Shown: piece by piece, positions 17,774-32,700 of the stretch
How the letters are laid out: each line of letters opens with the position of its first letter
Position numbering within the stretch: the stretch's first letter is position 1
DNA from: Talpa occidentalis
Lineage: Eukaryota > Chordata > Mammalia > Eulipotyphla > Talpidae
Assembly: GCF_014898055.3 (NCBI RefSeq)
Contig: NW_023604861.1
Coordinates: forward strand, 81,812,399 to 81,876,398
Length of the DNA stretch: 64,000 nucleotides
Direction: 5' to 3'
The notes under the pieces: generated by a model
Database searches by the model: none
What the model was told of the DNA's origin: nothing
The model's input: only the letters and a program-made list of their open reading frames with translations
Program-made: the position numbers and the translations under genes

Positions 17774-20700
17774 GTACGTGGGGGACGCGTCCGCACTGAC
17801 CCGCCCCTGCACCTGTTGGAGCGCTCGGTTGGCCCGGCCTGAGGCTGTCCCCGCGCCGGGTGCATTTAGGGGATGCGGTGCCCCCTCAACCTTTGAGGAG
17901 CCGCCTTGCCCTTGACTGGGTAAAGGTGGGAGCCTGCGGCACACAGCTGGGCGGGCCGTGAGTGCTTCGGGAGAAGCTTGGTGTTCTGAGCTATAAACCA
18001 CAGACGCTGCCACAAGATGAAACTGAAAAATGCCACGCCAGGGCTTGCGCCTCATTAAACAGAGACGACTGGCTGCTTGGCTTTCTGTATTCCACCTTTG
18101 TGTCCTCTGGGTGGGTGGCAGTAGAGTAAGTTGTTTGCATCCGGCTCCTTAAATAGTGCAGACACGTAAATTTAGTCTCAGACTTGGGCACCACTATGGC
18201 AGCTCAGTGGAGGGGACGTGATCACACACAGGAATTCTCCTTAACTCTAAAGGTGAAGTTATTTAGTACATTTGTTCCTAACTAGGAAAAAAGGCATGCA
18301 AAGTCTCTAGTTCTTAAACGTTCATCGTGGATACGTGTAGGCTTAACCTTTTCTTTGAAGAATGGAAAATGGTATATTTACTGTGTAGGTTACTTTTGTT
18401 AGTTGATTTATAAAATTCATCCAGTCTTATGGATGAATGTATTTGTTTCCAAAAATGAACTCCCACTGTCAAATTGTTAAATAACCTTTTTGGAGAGTTA
18501 GTGTAGTATAGTTTTAAGAACTCAGATTCTGAATTCTAGTCTGTATTCCGCACTTTAGCCTTATTTTCTCATAAGAAAAATGAAGATACTGATATCTCCA
18601 TTACATTCAGATCCTTACCACTCCTGACAGACTTGAGAATGCATACAATGCACAGTGCTTGTTGTATACCAACTCAGTAAACACTGTCCCCTTGATGAAT
18701 TGACCCCTTTATCATTACAAATGTCTGTCTTTATCCTCGATAATATAGCCACTACCAGTTTCTTCTGAGAAGTGTTTAAATGGTATATAGTTTTTCATCC
18801 TTTCCCTTTTTACTTTTATCTTTATATTTAAAGTATGTATCTTGTAGACAACATGTACTTGGGTCTTGCTTTTTAAAAACATTGGGGTAAGTCTCTGCCT
18901 TTTAGTACTTAGACCATTTATATTTATATTTATATCAATGGTGTAATATCAAATTTTTGAAATACACATGTCAAGAGTACATTTGAAAGAGAAACTACAC
19001 AGTAATGTAAATAGGGAATTTTTAATATAACCATTATTAACAACTAACCTGGAATTAATTACTAAAGGTAAACTACTGAGGTAAGGAGAGCTCCAAAAAC
19101 TACATGACTAGAGGATATTGGGGACAAACATTACTTTTAAGACTAAGAACACCCAAGGAAAGAATAAATTTGGAATCGGGCTGCTTTTCCTAAGCTGAGA
19201 TTCAGGTGTTGGAGGAGGTGTGGCTGTAACCTACTAGATGGTTGTTTCTTACGATGTCGTAGACTGAGGCTGGCTAGCAGGAAACTGCCCATTGGGATTC
19301 CAAAAAAATTTGCTTGGAGGCCATCTAGCCCACAAAGCCAAAAATATTTACTGTCTAGACTCCTACAGGAAAAAGTGTGCCCATCCCTGGACACCATGAG
19401 TAGACTAAAATGGAAAATCTTTAAAGCAAATTTTTATTAGAAAATGCACATCAGAATTTAGTATGTTGTAAGTCAGTGGAAGATGTTGTACTTATTCAGG
19501 GTAGCATGGTGGATGAAGGGGTTAAGAAATAATTACACCTAGAAATTTTTGTGTTCTAACTAATATGCTTTCTAAGGTTGCCTTGTGTGCTCTCCTATCT
19601 CAGCCAACTACTCCCTGAAAAGCTTTGACTTTCAGGCTCACCTTCTACCTCATGCATTTTGTCAACTGCTTGTTTTACTTGTACATTGAGAAAACTATTA
19701 AAACTCAACTATTCTGCTGCCAGATCTTGAGTGTTTTCATTATAGATTGTCTTTAAAAATTTAAATCTAGTAAGCATTTGTTGTCATAATTATGTAAATA
19801 TTGTTCACTGCAGAGTTTAACTGTGCTAGGATTAGAAATCATATTGTGGGTGGGGTCAACCCCTTGTTTTTCTCTTGGTAGAAACTTTTCTACACTCAGG
19901 TTTAAATGGAATCTTACATTCCATCAGGTGCTTAAATTTGGGCCCTGGTTTTGTGAGTTATCTTTCTGGGACAGTACCTTTTTGTGTTGCCTTTTAATTT
20001 TCCTGGAGTTTCTAACTGCCCCCCACCCCTTGACAAAAGATTAACATTCATTATACTTTCACATTTTTCACTTTCCAAATACACTGGCATGGAGTCCTTA
20101 TCCAAAACTAACTTCCTGGGCTTCCCTGGTGGCCCAAGGGGTTAAGACGCAACCTATGAAGCTGTTCGCAGCCACTGCAGCATGAGTTCGATTCCTGGCC
20201 AAGGAGCTACCCACAGGGCGCAGCAGACCTCTCCTGACTGGTCTGCTGCTCCGCTCAGCGGTGTATTTCAGTAGATCTGCCTGTTCTGTTCCCCACTCTG
20301 TCTCTGGTGAATCCTCTCACCCCCTGCACCTCTGGCCTGTACCTCAATTCTTGTATGCGTAAATAAATAAATCTTTAAAAAAAAATAAAACTAAGACTTC
20401 CCTATTAGGTCCCTCTGTCCTCTTCCAGTCTGGAGCTGCTCCTCTCTGTTTATCTGGAATTTACTTTCATATCTAGGATTGGATCCACTGTTTTCTGTAG
20501 GCTTATCTTTTTTTCACTTATTTTCGGGAACTTCATCCTCAAGTGTTTTCCTAAGGAAGAGTGCAAAAGAGGTAATTTGTGCTTACCTAAGTGTAAATTT
20601 AGTCTCTTATTTTATTCATCCTTTGAGTGAGTGTGGGACTCTAAACTCAACTTCATTTCTTTAATGATATTAATCTGAGAAATATGATGCTAAATTAATT

Positions 20701-23700
20701 CTCTTCTTTTTAGGTGACCTTTTTTCCCCACTCTAGAACTTTTGGCATTTTCTCTTTATCCTCTTGGAAATCAACTAGAATGTGCATAAGCATGAGTCTT
20801 TTAATGGCTTTAATACTTGGTGGATTACTTGTTTGGAGAACCTTCCATTAATTATTTCCATAATTTCCTGTGTCCTGTTATCTTTGTTGCTTTCATGGAT
20901 TCCCCTTATTTGGGTTTTGGATTTCTTACATGTGTACTTCTTTTTCCTTTCTAGGTCCTTTTTACTTTATGTACTGGGAAATTTCCTTAACTTTTAAATT
21001 CCTGCCCTTTTGATGTTTCATTCCAGCAACCATTCTTTTTTCCTTGTTCAGAGTAATCCTTTATATTAGCATCCATTACAAAAGTAGTAATCTCAGATCT
21101 GTAGATGTACTGATTAGAGTGTTTGGGGTTGGTCCTTTTTGTCTTGTTTTTTAAAGTTCTCTTTCCTTTGAATTATTTATTTCCTCTTGGGCTAGTTTTT
21201 CTTTCTTTAATAGTCTTTAATACTCCTAATTTTCCTCATATTGCATAATCTTTGGTTGTCTGTTTATATTTAAGACTGAGTAACTGGATGACTACTAATT
21301 TGCATATATTAATAGATGGTGCACATATTTTGTTTTCAAACAGAAATCCCCAGACTTTCTTGCTTCACAACACCTTTAGTCTCAATTTTTTTTCATGGCA
21401 TTTCTGGTCCAAAAAAAAATCTCACAGTTAAGCCCAAACAATATTTGTAGATAACATTATATCTGTAAGATGCTGGTGTGTTTCCTTTGAATTTAAAATA
21501 TTTCAGATCCCTGGGCCTCGCCTGGTGGTGCAGCAGTTGAGCGCTGGGCTGTGAAGCTGCACGCAGCCTCTGCAGCGCCGGTTTGATCCCCAGCCGCCGA
21601 GAGGGTCCCACATGGCGGACAGACCTCTCCTGTCTTGCCCGCTTGCTCCCCTCAGCAGTCTGCCTGTTCTTTTCCCTGCTCTGTCTTTGGTGAATTCTCT
21701 CACCCTCCTGGGCTTCTGACTGTACCCAGTGCTTGTATAAATAAATCTTTAAAAAAACAAAAACAAAAAACCTTGCCGAGACAATGACAAGCCTTAAAAA
21801 TAAATAAATGAATAAATGAATAAATAAAATATTTCAGATCCCTAAGTGTGCTGTGGTGTTTCAGGTGCTTTGGCATATGAATGGTTTGGAAGAGCTAATG
21901 GGTTACGGATTCCTCAAATATCAGAATGAGAATTGCTTTGTTTGTTGAACCAACTCCTACACTAAGGCCTTCCTAGTAGATTTATTCTATTTCTTCCTAG
22001 AAGCACCTTGGAATCTTTTTACCTGAGTTACCTGTATTCCTATTATCTGTACTCTGCTTCCTCGCATCTCACTTGTACCTTTTGTTTCCCCCCGAAACTC
22101 CATCCTTACAATCCCCCCAAGAGGAGTTCTGAAAGGCAGATGGGCTTCAGCTTCCATCCTAGATTTCATAATATATTTTGTGCTATGGCTTTCATTGGTC
22201 ACAATTGTATTTTCTGACTTACAGATCCAGGCACTTCTCTCATGAGGTGTTAAGCCTGCCATCACCTTTTTGTACTTGTGGGCTTATTCTTTTTTGTGCT
22301 TTTGATCTTTTAATGTAATTGGGGAAAAGTGTTAATCAGGCACTGACAACTACATTTTCTCTTTTCTCACAATGTAATATTAATGTCCTCTTTTTACATC
22401 TGAGGTACCTGAGCTGCATGGGAAATAGAATTCAAACCCAATTTGTCTTTCCACCACCAAAGCATCTACTGTCTTTACTATCTTTTGGGAAAAAATGTTA
22501 AATACACTGGTTCAAGATACCATCTGAAACAATTTACCTCATTTTTAAAAAGATTGAAAATTTTAACTATTAGGAAAACGCTCAGGTTTAGCAGGGAACA
22601 TAAAAGATATTGATTGATCAGCTTCTGCCTAGGAGTTTTCTTATTTATGGGATCATCTTAAGTAGTGATTATCAAACTTTAAAAATGTAGTTTTTTTCTT
22701 TAAATTGAATCTTAAGCATAAATTCAGGATGTTTACAAATATAATACATGATGCTACTCTGGTTGAAATTAGGTGGGATGTCCAGAGTTCACCCCTCAGC
22801 TCTACCTGGTGGCCCATAAGACTTCTACATTGACCATAGTTTTGAAAATCTTGGCTCTAGGGTCAAAAACCATTGTGCAATAGTGGAGGGGCCCGGGGGT
22901 GACATTCAAACTAGTTTAGGAATAATTTGGTAAATTATCCTTTTAAATATAAATTATTTTTAAAATTGCCTGTGTAGGTGAATATTTTACTTGTTTCTCC
23001 ATTTTGTAGCTGCATAGCAGTATTGTGATTGTATTGAAAGCCTCCATATTATAAATTTCTTAATAAGGAAATAAGCAAAAATCATTATGCTGAATTATCT
23101 TCTTGATGTATTGAGTGGGTAATTCACTTAATTAAAAAATCAAAAGTTGGGCTTCCCCAGTGGCACAGTGGGTTGAGCGCAGTGCTGTGAAGCTGTCCAC
23201 AGTCTCTGCAGCGCTGGTTCAATGCCTGGCTGGCCGATCAGGGACATATCCACATGGTGCGGCAGACCTCTCCTTTCTCGCCTGCTTGCTCCCCTCAGCA
23301 GTGTTTTCGGACCCTCTGCCTGTTCTGCTCCCCGCTCTGTCTCTGGTGAATTCTCTCACACCTCTAGCCTATACCCCAGTTCTTTTATAAATAAATAAAT
23401 GTTTAAAAAAAAATCAAAAATTGCAAAATGGTGTGCAGTGAAAGGTCTTTCTACATGCTGTCCCAGTGTACCCACTATTTACCCCTCTTGTGAATATAAT
23501 TTTCCAGAGATAATCACAATTAGATTCTATGTACGTATTCATACATGAGTAAATTTTAATATCCTTTATTATCTATCCTTTTACACTCTGGACAGGTTGG
23601 TTCTGTGTAACAGAAATTGAACAAAGGATTATTTTGAGTTACATGCAAAATCATTCTGTTTTATATGTGTGTAACATTTTCATTTCTTTTAACAGGAAAA

Positions 23701-26700
23701 AATTAAAGAGTACATCCAAATATATTTATCAGACATTATTTTTGAATGGTGAAAATAGTGACATTAAGATTTGTGCTCTAGGAGAAGAGTGGAGCTTACA
23801 CAAAATATATTTATGTCAAGTAAGTGTTTTATTTTTCAATTTGAGTAAGTAGTCACTTAAAAAAACCTTTAAGTCAAGTTCTTTCTCATTGCATTTCATA
23901 ATAATCTTTTGCCTGGACAATATCTGTTTAAATCATCTCTCTGCTAAAATGTCCATTTTATTAGAAATATGGCCAGCATTGTTAGTGAAAACTTAGTTCC
24001 TTCATTGTTAAACTAGCCTAACAATTCCTTTTTGTCATTACTTCAACAAAGTGCCATCTGTTGACAAAAAGAGAAAGGTTGGGGGGGAGAGGGGAAATGT
24101 TTAACATTAAAGTTAAGATTGCTAAATTTGCTTATTTTGTATACCATTGTTTAAATTGGATAAATTCATCTGAAATGTTGTTTTGTAGCTGAGATTGAAT
24201 ATGAATGGGAAGTTTTTAATACTCTTCTTTCTGTTCTGGAAATTGTGGTTAAATTAAAGATAAAACAAAAAAAGTATATAAACTTAAGTCATTTAGCTGA
24301 TATATTACCTTGATTTCTGTGCTGAAAATATTACCTTCTCCCATCCCATTTTAAAGAGTCATAAGTTTCCTATGAAAGAAAACTGCATTAATGGCTCCCA
24401 ACATTTTACTCATTTACTCTTTTACCAATCTGTGTGCTAAACATTGCTCTAAGCGTTGAAAATAAGAGTAAACAATTCAGTTCTTATTCTGTGGTGCTTA
24501 TATTTGTCTCTGTTCTTCAAGTAAATAATTACTTTACCAGTAATTACCAGTAAAGCAGTATAAGAGATTTTAGTAAAAACATCTCATTTTTTTCCTCTAA
24601 CCTTTTAATCCTAAATATTTAAAGATTATTTTAACAAGTTTACTTTGGCTTGACTTAAAATAATATATTGGGGGCAAAATAATATATTGGGGGCCTCCCT
24701 GGTGGCACAAGGGGTTAAGATGCAACCTGTGAAGCTATCCGCAGCCATTGTAGCACGAGTTCGATCCCTGGCCAGGGAGCTACTCACATGGCGCAGCAGA
24801 CCTCTCCTGACTCACCCGCTGCTCCCCTCAGCAGTGTATTTCAGTCAATCTGCCTGTTCTGCTGCCCACTGTGTCTCTGTGAATCCTTTCACCCTCTCTT
24901 CACCCCTCCCTGTGCCCCAGTTCTGGTATGTGTAAATAAATAAATCTTTAAAAAAAATAATATATTGGATGAGTTTAATAAATAGTTACTCAGAATTAGA
25001 AATGGGAAAATTATTTGAACACAAAGTATTGGATAATTATTGTGGTTTTTGTTTGTGTTTTTTTTTTTAAGTCTGGCTACTTTTCTAGTATGTTCAGTGG
25101 TTCTTGGAAAGAATCCAACATGAATATTATTGAACTGGAGATTCCTGATCAGAATATTGATATAGAAGGTAACCACCATAATAGTTATTGTTATGCAAAA
25201 TGATAAAAACATAACCATTTATTCTTTTAATATAAATATTTTCTAATGTTGTAGACTGGGGAAAAAAATCTCCATTTAACCACTATATATAACTCATAGT
25301 TTATCAGTTATCTATCCCCAAACTATTTAGTAAGGTGGACCTTATTAACCTGTTGTTAATAAGGTTGATATCTTCATAACTGTATCTACCTGGGATCTGA
25401 AGGTTGTAGGGTGAAAGAAGGAAAAATATAACCATTTCAAAAAATTACTTTTAATTTTTAAAAAGTTAGTAAATAATCTTCATTAATCTGTATGTTTGAA
25501 AACCTTTTCTGGAAAGGTAAGGATATGAACCATTAATCAATGTTGTTTTAGAGTTGCAAGGGTTAGATGAGGAATCTAAGGCCCTACGTATTTAGGGACT
25601 TATTTTAGGTTTCAGAATAGTTCAGTGAGTCTGTATCAGCCTGTTGTTCTCCTAAATCCTATTCTTGTGTCCCTTTTATTCCCCTCATTGAAAGCCCAAG
25701 TGAAAATATCTGTTCACATAAGCAAAGAAAAAAGTTAATATCTATAAAGCAAACCATGTGGAACATACGTGAGTATGGCAATGAAGATAAGGATGGACAG
25801 TAGCTGTCAGGACTGAGTGTGAGAGTGGCATGTATAGGAACAGAAGCTACAAACTCCATGCTCCCTGACAGTGAAGCACTTAAGAGAGAGAGCACCAGGG
25901 TTAAGATTATTATTGGGTCATTGTACTTGTACTTAATAATTGGTTTACATGGGAGATGGGGGTTCTTTCAAAAACTTTCTCCAAAGGTATCTTAATTCGC
26001 ACCAGAAATGTCAAGATTTGGTTTTACATTGCTATTAAATTAGCACTATCAATCACTAACCATTACCAGTACTACTTTTATCCTTTTATATACATAACCA
26101 GATTTAGATAAAATATCTGTGTGTGTAAAGATAGTGATTGTTATTTTTGTTATACACTTATATAATTGCAATTTCATTGTACATGTGTACTTTTGCTTTA
26201 AGCACTGCAGGTTGCCTTTGGGTCACTGTATCGAGATGATGTCTTAATAAAGCCCAGTCGAGTTATTGCCATTTTGGCAGCAGCTTGTATGCTGCAGTTG
26301 GTAAGTATACTCATTATTCAAAGAAAGGATCACAGTTGTATCTTTTTTTCCAAGTATTCTCTTCCAAAAACAAAAATAAAACTTAGTTTTTCACAATTAA
26401 AAAAATGAAATGTGTAAATATGTCATTTGTATTGTTATTTAAAATGCTTAACCAAAAACTACAATTGAGGGTATCTTTATCTATGTCAACTAATACAAGT
26501 TCTTTATAAGTACTTTAGTATGACCCTCATGTGGAAAGAATTTACTTCTCTAAGTCCATTTGCAGATTTCTATTAAGGACTTAATTTGATTCATTAAGCA
26601 AATAGTTTATGATTGCTAATTCATTTATTTTCATATATGGGTTAAAAAATATTTAGTGTTTACTATGCAAACTCTTAATTATGTATTTCTAAAATTAATA

Positions 26701-29700
26701 AATGTATGTTAATTTATTGGTAGAATGATAGATTTGTTTATTCTACTGAAGTATATTGAGCAATGTGCATACAGATCCAAAGGTAAATTTACATAGGCCC
26801 CACCCTTAAGGAGTTGGGTAGGAAGGCTGATAGATAGGTTCAAAGGTACAGTAAAACTGTCCAATATTACAGGTATGATAATAAACATCTTTTAGGATTT
26901 AGTGGCTACAGAGATAGGAGTGGTCACTTCAACCTGGTGGTGTCAGGAAGGAAGTTATGTTTGAGGTTGAATCTTGAAAACTGAAAATGTTTTTATCTTG
27001 CAACATAAGAACAGAGAAGGAAGAACACTTCAGACAGTAAAACAAGACCTAAATGTAGAACAATGGGATATTAGAAATTCTAAGTAGAACATGACTCTAG
27101 CATAGAATATGCTAGAAGGGTTGAGAGAGGAGGCAAAGGCCAATTCACAAAAGTTCCTTATACTCTCTAACAAGTGCAATTAAGATTCTTATCAGGAAAG
27201 AGACAGTTATGTTTTAGAATACCTCAGGAACAGTGTGAAGGATGTACTGAAGGAACGATGAGGAAAAACCTATTGCAGTAGCCAGGTGAGGGCTTAATTA
27301 GCGTAGCAATAAGTATGAAGAAGAAAAATTGGATACCTGAAAAAGATTAAGCAGAGATGATCCGCTGGATTTGGTGACAGACAAGATGTTAAAGAGGAAA
27401 AGGGAGGAGTCTAGAATGACTTCCAGGTAAGTTTAAAATGCAAGTCAGGGCCTCCCCGGTGGCGCAGCGGTTGAGCGCTGGGTTGCAAAGCTGCCCGCAG
27501 CCTCTGCAGCGCCGGTTTGATCCCTGGCTGCTCCCGGCCACCGGAGGAGGGTCCCACATGGTGCGCAGACCTCTCCTGCCGCCCGCTGCTCCCTTCAGCA
27601 GTGTACTTCGGTCCTTCTGCCTGCTCTGCTCCCCACTCTGGCTCTGGTGAATTCTCTCACCCTCCCGCGCTTCTGACTGTACCCAGTGTGTGTATAAATA
27701 AATAAATAAATCTTCAATAAATAATAAATCTTTTTTAAAAATAAAATGCAAGTCAGTGTTCTTTTTTGATCTTTTAAAAAAGTTAATTAAGTTTCCTTTT
27801 ATGTGGCATTTGTATACTGATTTATTTGAAGTATTAATAGCTTGCTAAATATGCTTGGCTGAGGTCATTTGATTTTTAAAATGTTTTGATCCCTTCCATA
27901 CTTATTTCCAATAAAAAAATCTTTATTTTCTAGCTTTAGTTCTCTTGGTTTTATTCTAATCCACTTTCTGCATAATCTTTATGACTTAACTAACTTAATA
28001 ATATGCTTGCATGATGACTATATTTCATGAATTTCAGTAAAAAAAAGATCAGTATTCTTTCCATATGTTAAAAAGTTAGTTCATTTGAAATCTATATAAA
28101 CATTTTAGATTAGCATTTCAGTGTAAATTTAGAACAGTAACATTATGTGTTTTAGGTACATCAGTTAGATATCAATAGCTATTTTAAACTTCAGTAAACT
28201 CTTTGTAATGATTCTTATTGCTTATTTGACTAGCCTATCACATGGTCAGCTACCATGTAAAGAGGTCTTAATTTTAAAAGAACAGGCAAAATAAAATGCT
28301 GATTAAATGTGCAAAGGGCCCTCACAGAGGAAGAATAGAAAAGCAAGAGAATAGCAATATTCACCTCTACTTTACTGCTTGCTCCCATTTCTCAATTCCA
28401 AGTATTTAGTTGAATACTTGCTGGATTTTTTTTCGGTATTTTTACTGGACTTATAAAAAACTTAGGCTTGATACATTTAATGAGTTTTCTTTCTTTTCTT
28501 TCTTTCTTCCTTTTTTTTTTTTTTTTAACTTTTTAACATGTAAAAGCACATACTCAGAGCTAATTTTTCCCACGTGAAATGGGCCTTTCCAGTGCTTATT
28601 TATATTTACAGGATGGTTTAATACAGCAGTGTGGTGAGACAATGAAGGAAACAATTAATGTGAAAACTGTATGTGGCTATTACACATCAGCAGGGACCTA
28701 TGGATTAGATTCTGTAAAGAAAAAGTGAGTTATCTTTCTTGTTTTTCCTCCCACTTTCTTCCCACTTTTGGGAATTAGGCTGTTTTGGTTCCTTAAGAGA
28801 ATGTGTAGCTGTAAGAAAGAAAGGGGAAAAGAAATAGAATAGAGATTTGTTATAAAAAGTTCCTTTTTATATTTGGACTAATTAGTAAATTCCTCAAAAG
28901 TGTTGTGTTTGTAAGTGACCATGGGTGGGTTATATCTGCTTATAAAAACTTTGGTCACTATTAAGTTTTTAAAGGAGTAAACTATAATAGACATGATATT
29001 GCAACTACTGGCAGTGTTTTTAACTCTTGAGATCTGTAATAACCCATTTTCAGATATAAAGAAGGTCTAGAAGTACGCAAAACTTCATAAACCATGAAAC
29101 ACAAAATTGAATGCAGGTTTTCTTTGTTAGAAATGCTTTTATTAATATAAAAGAAATATTCTCTTAATAATTGCTCACAAAAACAATACTAAATTTTCCA
29201 TATTTATAAAAATTTGAGCATGTCCTAGCAAGACTAATAATCTGTTTTTATTTTAACTACAAGTCCTACTTAGTAGATCATAAATACATGATAGAATATA
29301 ATAATTATATATTTTCATTTCAGGTGCCTTGAATGGCTTCTAAACAATTTAATGACTCATCAGAATGTTGAACTTTTTAAAGAACTCAGGTATTTTAATC
29401 TTAAATAACTTTATAATTAATCACCTTAAAATACCATTTTTCATTTGCAAAGGTATGCAAGATAATTTGTATAAAACACAGATGCATTAAAGTGAACAGT
29501 GAAAGGTGTCTTGACTACAATCATGAGCTGAAGATACTACACAAATTTCATTCTTTGTCCTAAATGATTATCATGTATATATTATATCTTCTGTTGTAGC
29601 AAATTTTCATGGAACAATTCATTGCTGCTATAAAACTTGAGAAAAGTTTTAAGTATTACCTCACTTTTTCTTGGCTCTTAGAGAATCTAAAATTTACCTT

Positions 29701-32700
29701 AAACAATATCTTAACCATTGAGAAAATAAGTTTGAGGAAATTGTTTTAACATTTCTTGCTAAGTCTAATGAAAGTAAATTCACAATTAGTTTGACCTTTT
29801 GAATTAAGTCTGCTTCTTCCTCCTTTGCATCCCTACCTCCCTTCTGAAAATACTTCCTGGATGTCCACCATATACAGAGATAATCTGTTAAGGACTCTGT
29901 TAAGGACTGTGAAGGATGCCCAGATTATTTTATCATAGTCTTGGCTCATAGGAGCTTATTCGTAACAAAAGGGCTCGTATATCTGTCATGGGTCCGAGAA
30001 ATGGAGGATGGGAAATAACTTTTAATGATCAGTCAGCTTTATAGCCATTTTTAGATTTGCATTTTCTTGACATAGTACTTCTGAGACAAGGTTACAAATA
30101 TCTCTAGGAATATATGGCATTCCCACAGAAATGTACAAAACCAAAGCATTGAATATTGTAAGACAAAACCAAAGCATCTCACTGATTGGGGAGAAGGGGG
30201 GCAAAGAAGTAAGAAAGAGGTAAACATTTTTATGTTTAAGTACATTATAGAATAGCAAGAACTCAAGTTTCTTTGAATAGCCAAGATTAAATAGAAGAGT
30301 AAATAGAAATATTGTTTTTATGGCTAAACCACCTCCTGGATTCCTCTGGCATTTCCTTTCCTCTGCCCTTCAGAGATACTTTGGTAGAAAATTTTGAGAA
30401 GCATTATTCTACATAAAAAACATCACTTAATAATGTCAAAGCAGTGCCTCCCCGGTGGCGCAGCAGTTGATCGCTGGGTTGCAAAGCTGCCCGCAGCTTC
30501 TGCAGCGCCTGTTCAATCCCCGGCCACCGGGCAAGGGTCCTGCATGGCGCGCAGACCTCTCCTGCCACCCGCTGCTCCCCTCAGCAGTGTACTTCGTCAC
30601 TCTGCCTGTTCTGCTGTCCGCTCTGGCTCTGGTGAAATTCTCTCACCTTCCTGTGCCTCTGACTGTACCCAGTGCTTGTATAAATAAATAAAAAAATCTT
30701 TAAAAAAAAATAATGTTGTCAAAGCATAAGCAAAGTTTTGCACTGTTTGAAAGTCATTTGAAACACTAATATTTTTTTCTCTTAGAATTTCTCATTGGAC
30801 TTTTTCAAAAGGAAGATGATTCATAGTGGTCATCTTACAAATCCATATGCTCTTCTGACTTTTTATGACTTAAAGGAAAGAAAGATAAAAAAACAAAAAA
30901 CCTGTGATACCATTTCTACTCTGAATTTAAACTTATACATATTTCTTGATTTTACTCTTTTTAGTAGTAATAAAAACATCTGTTATGACTAAGTGATTCT
31001 CTTAGGCCTAGTGGGTGAAGGTGTCTTTTAAAAAAAAAAAAAAACATTGAGTGATGCAGAAAGGCAGCGGAAGACTGACACTTTCTCATAGCACACTAAA
31101 AATGTTCTTATTGGGACCTTGCTTTAATTTGTTTCAGTAGCAGAGCAAGTCTCTCTGTTTCCTTATCAGCTCACAAAAAAAAAACCTTTAAAAGTATACT
31201 TGTGTTCAGATTATTTTTTTGTCTATAATTCTTTATCTTGGGCAAAAAAGAGTAAGGTAAATTTTAATAAGACAAAGTTTTTGGCTCCACCAGGGTCATT
31301 TAACCTATATATGAAAATAAGCTCACTGTTTCTGTTTTATCTTTTCTAGTATAAATGTCATGAAACAGCTCATTGGTTCATCTAACTTATTTGTGATGCA
31401 AGTGGAAATGGATGTATATACAGCTCTTAAAAAGGTATTAATAATGTGATATATGTAAGAATGTCACCTCAGCATTGCTTATAATTCTGAAAAACTAGAA
31501 AGATCTTGGTGTCCAGTGTTAAAGGAGTGGTTATAAATGGAAGAAAATATTTATTTTAACATGTGAACATGTTAAATCATGAGTGATTTTAGTTTTGTAG
31601 TTTATATACTTTTTTATCCTAGAAATACTTTTCTGTTCTTTCCCAGGTATTTCCCCCCAACAATAACATGTTATTTACATAATCAGAAATGTTCAATACA
31701 GTTTTCAGAAATGTTTTGAAAGTTAAGCTTCAGTTGAATGAATGGCATTATGGCATTTTCATAATACTTTTTCTATATAATGTTGAAATTCTTTTTTTTT
31801 AAGCCTTATTTACACTTCAGGCATTTGTTTCACATCATTCTTTTAAAAGGTTTCAGCAGTTTTAATGTAATTGTATTTCACAACTCTCTACAGAGACAAA
31901 TTGACTATTACTCTTGTTCTACAAATGTTAAGGCTTAAAGTTCTTAAAGAACTTGAGGCAGAACTTGAGGCAGAACCCAGGTCTTATGAAATCTAGTCCA
32001 TTGCTTTTACCACTGCATAATTTTGCCTTAAAGCTTTTTGTCTACAGTATGGAGTCTGCATTTGACACAGTTGTGAAATCTGAGAATGAGACACTTTCTA
32101 GGTTATATTATGTTTGTATTTATGTTAGAGATGAGAGTGTATTACTGCTTTTCATCAAAGAAGTTTAGTAACTGGGTTATCCAGTCATTAAATGAGAATG
32201 GAAAATCCATTTCTATTGAGTCAGTGGTAACATTCATTCTTTTTTCTTGTCATAACTGCATTTATGCCTATAATGATAAATGCTTACATTGTGCCAGAAG
32301 ACTATTCTTATTGCAAATACTAATTCTCACGTGAAACATATTAATGTCTCTTAAAGTAGACATATTAGCATGCTAGTTTTACATGAAAATTAAAGTTCAG
32401 AGACATTAGGTAATTTGCCCAGCTATTTAGTGGTGAAGCCAGGAATTAAAAAATCCTTCATCTTTACACTACTGTGTATACTATCTCAACAGCAACAAGA
32501 CAAAGAAATTCCATTTCCCTTGCTTAATTTCTTACTATTTTAATCTCACATCTCTCTGTATATAGTAAATTGAGTTAATTGATAATGTCAAATAAATTAA
32601 AGTTAATAATGTAATTATATAATCTTAAAACTTTTACCTTTTTAATGCTGTAACTTCAGTGTGTTTGAGACTATAAATATTTTTCAGAAATTCAATTATC

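Larger units (their letters stand above)
17130..17800 (+). promoter_or_regulatory. GMCL1: GMCL1 CpG-island promoter
   Basis: A sharp rise in G+C and CpG covers the 5' leader and exon 1 in an otherwise AT-rich window. Several GC boxes (CCGCCC) are clustered at about 17165-17235. A GCACGCGTGCGC element at 17251-17262 resembles an NRF1 site, and ACTTCCGCC at about 17171 resembles an ETS core. No TATA box is seen. This is the usual layout of a broad, constitutively active promoter. The transcription start is inferred to lie between about 17270 and 17450 and cannot be set from sequence alone. Confidence 0.8.
17774..23695. other. GMCL1 intron 1
   Basis: CpG-rich for the first 100 bases, then AT-rich. 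MIR at 18498-18690, L1 on the minus strand at 18700-18970, SINEs at 20118, 21513 and 23149. 19000-20100 shows nothing recognised. 20400-21320 is T-rich and may be an old LINE remnant. 21850-23130 shows nothing I can name. Confidence 0.6.
23820..25071. other. GMCL1 intron 2
   Basis: A LINE-2 tail on the minus strand (24400-24530) and a SINE (24691-24953) next to a short tandem duplication. The SINE ends about 120 bases before exon 3. The rest has nothing recognised. Confidence 0.6.
25169..28611. other. GMCL1 introns 3 and 4 (either side of exon 4)
   Basis: Intron 3 (25169-26202) shows nothing recognised. Intron 4 (26301-28611) holds a LINE-2 block on the minus strand (26730-27430) with a SINE at its end (27448-27742), and a CTTT/T-rich tract at 28485-28530 ahead of exon 5. 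Confidence 0.6.
28725..31349. other. GMCL1 introns 5 and 6 (either side of exon 6)
   Basis: Mostly unique AT-rich sequence; one SINE at 30444-30708. No gene or RNA candidate seen. Confidence 0.6.

Noticed and set aside
17774..17915. Extension of GMCL1 exon 1 frame beyond the donor
   Set aside because: The donor gtacgt at 17774 and the in-phase join to 23696 give the known protein; the read-through tail is intron.
20400..21320. T-rich stretch possibly an L1 3' region on the minus strand
   Set aside because: Some wording is suggestive, but I could not match enough of it to name a family.
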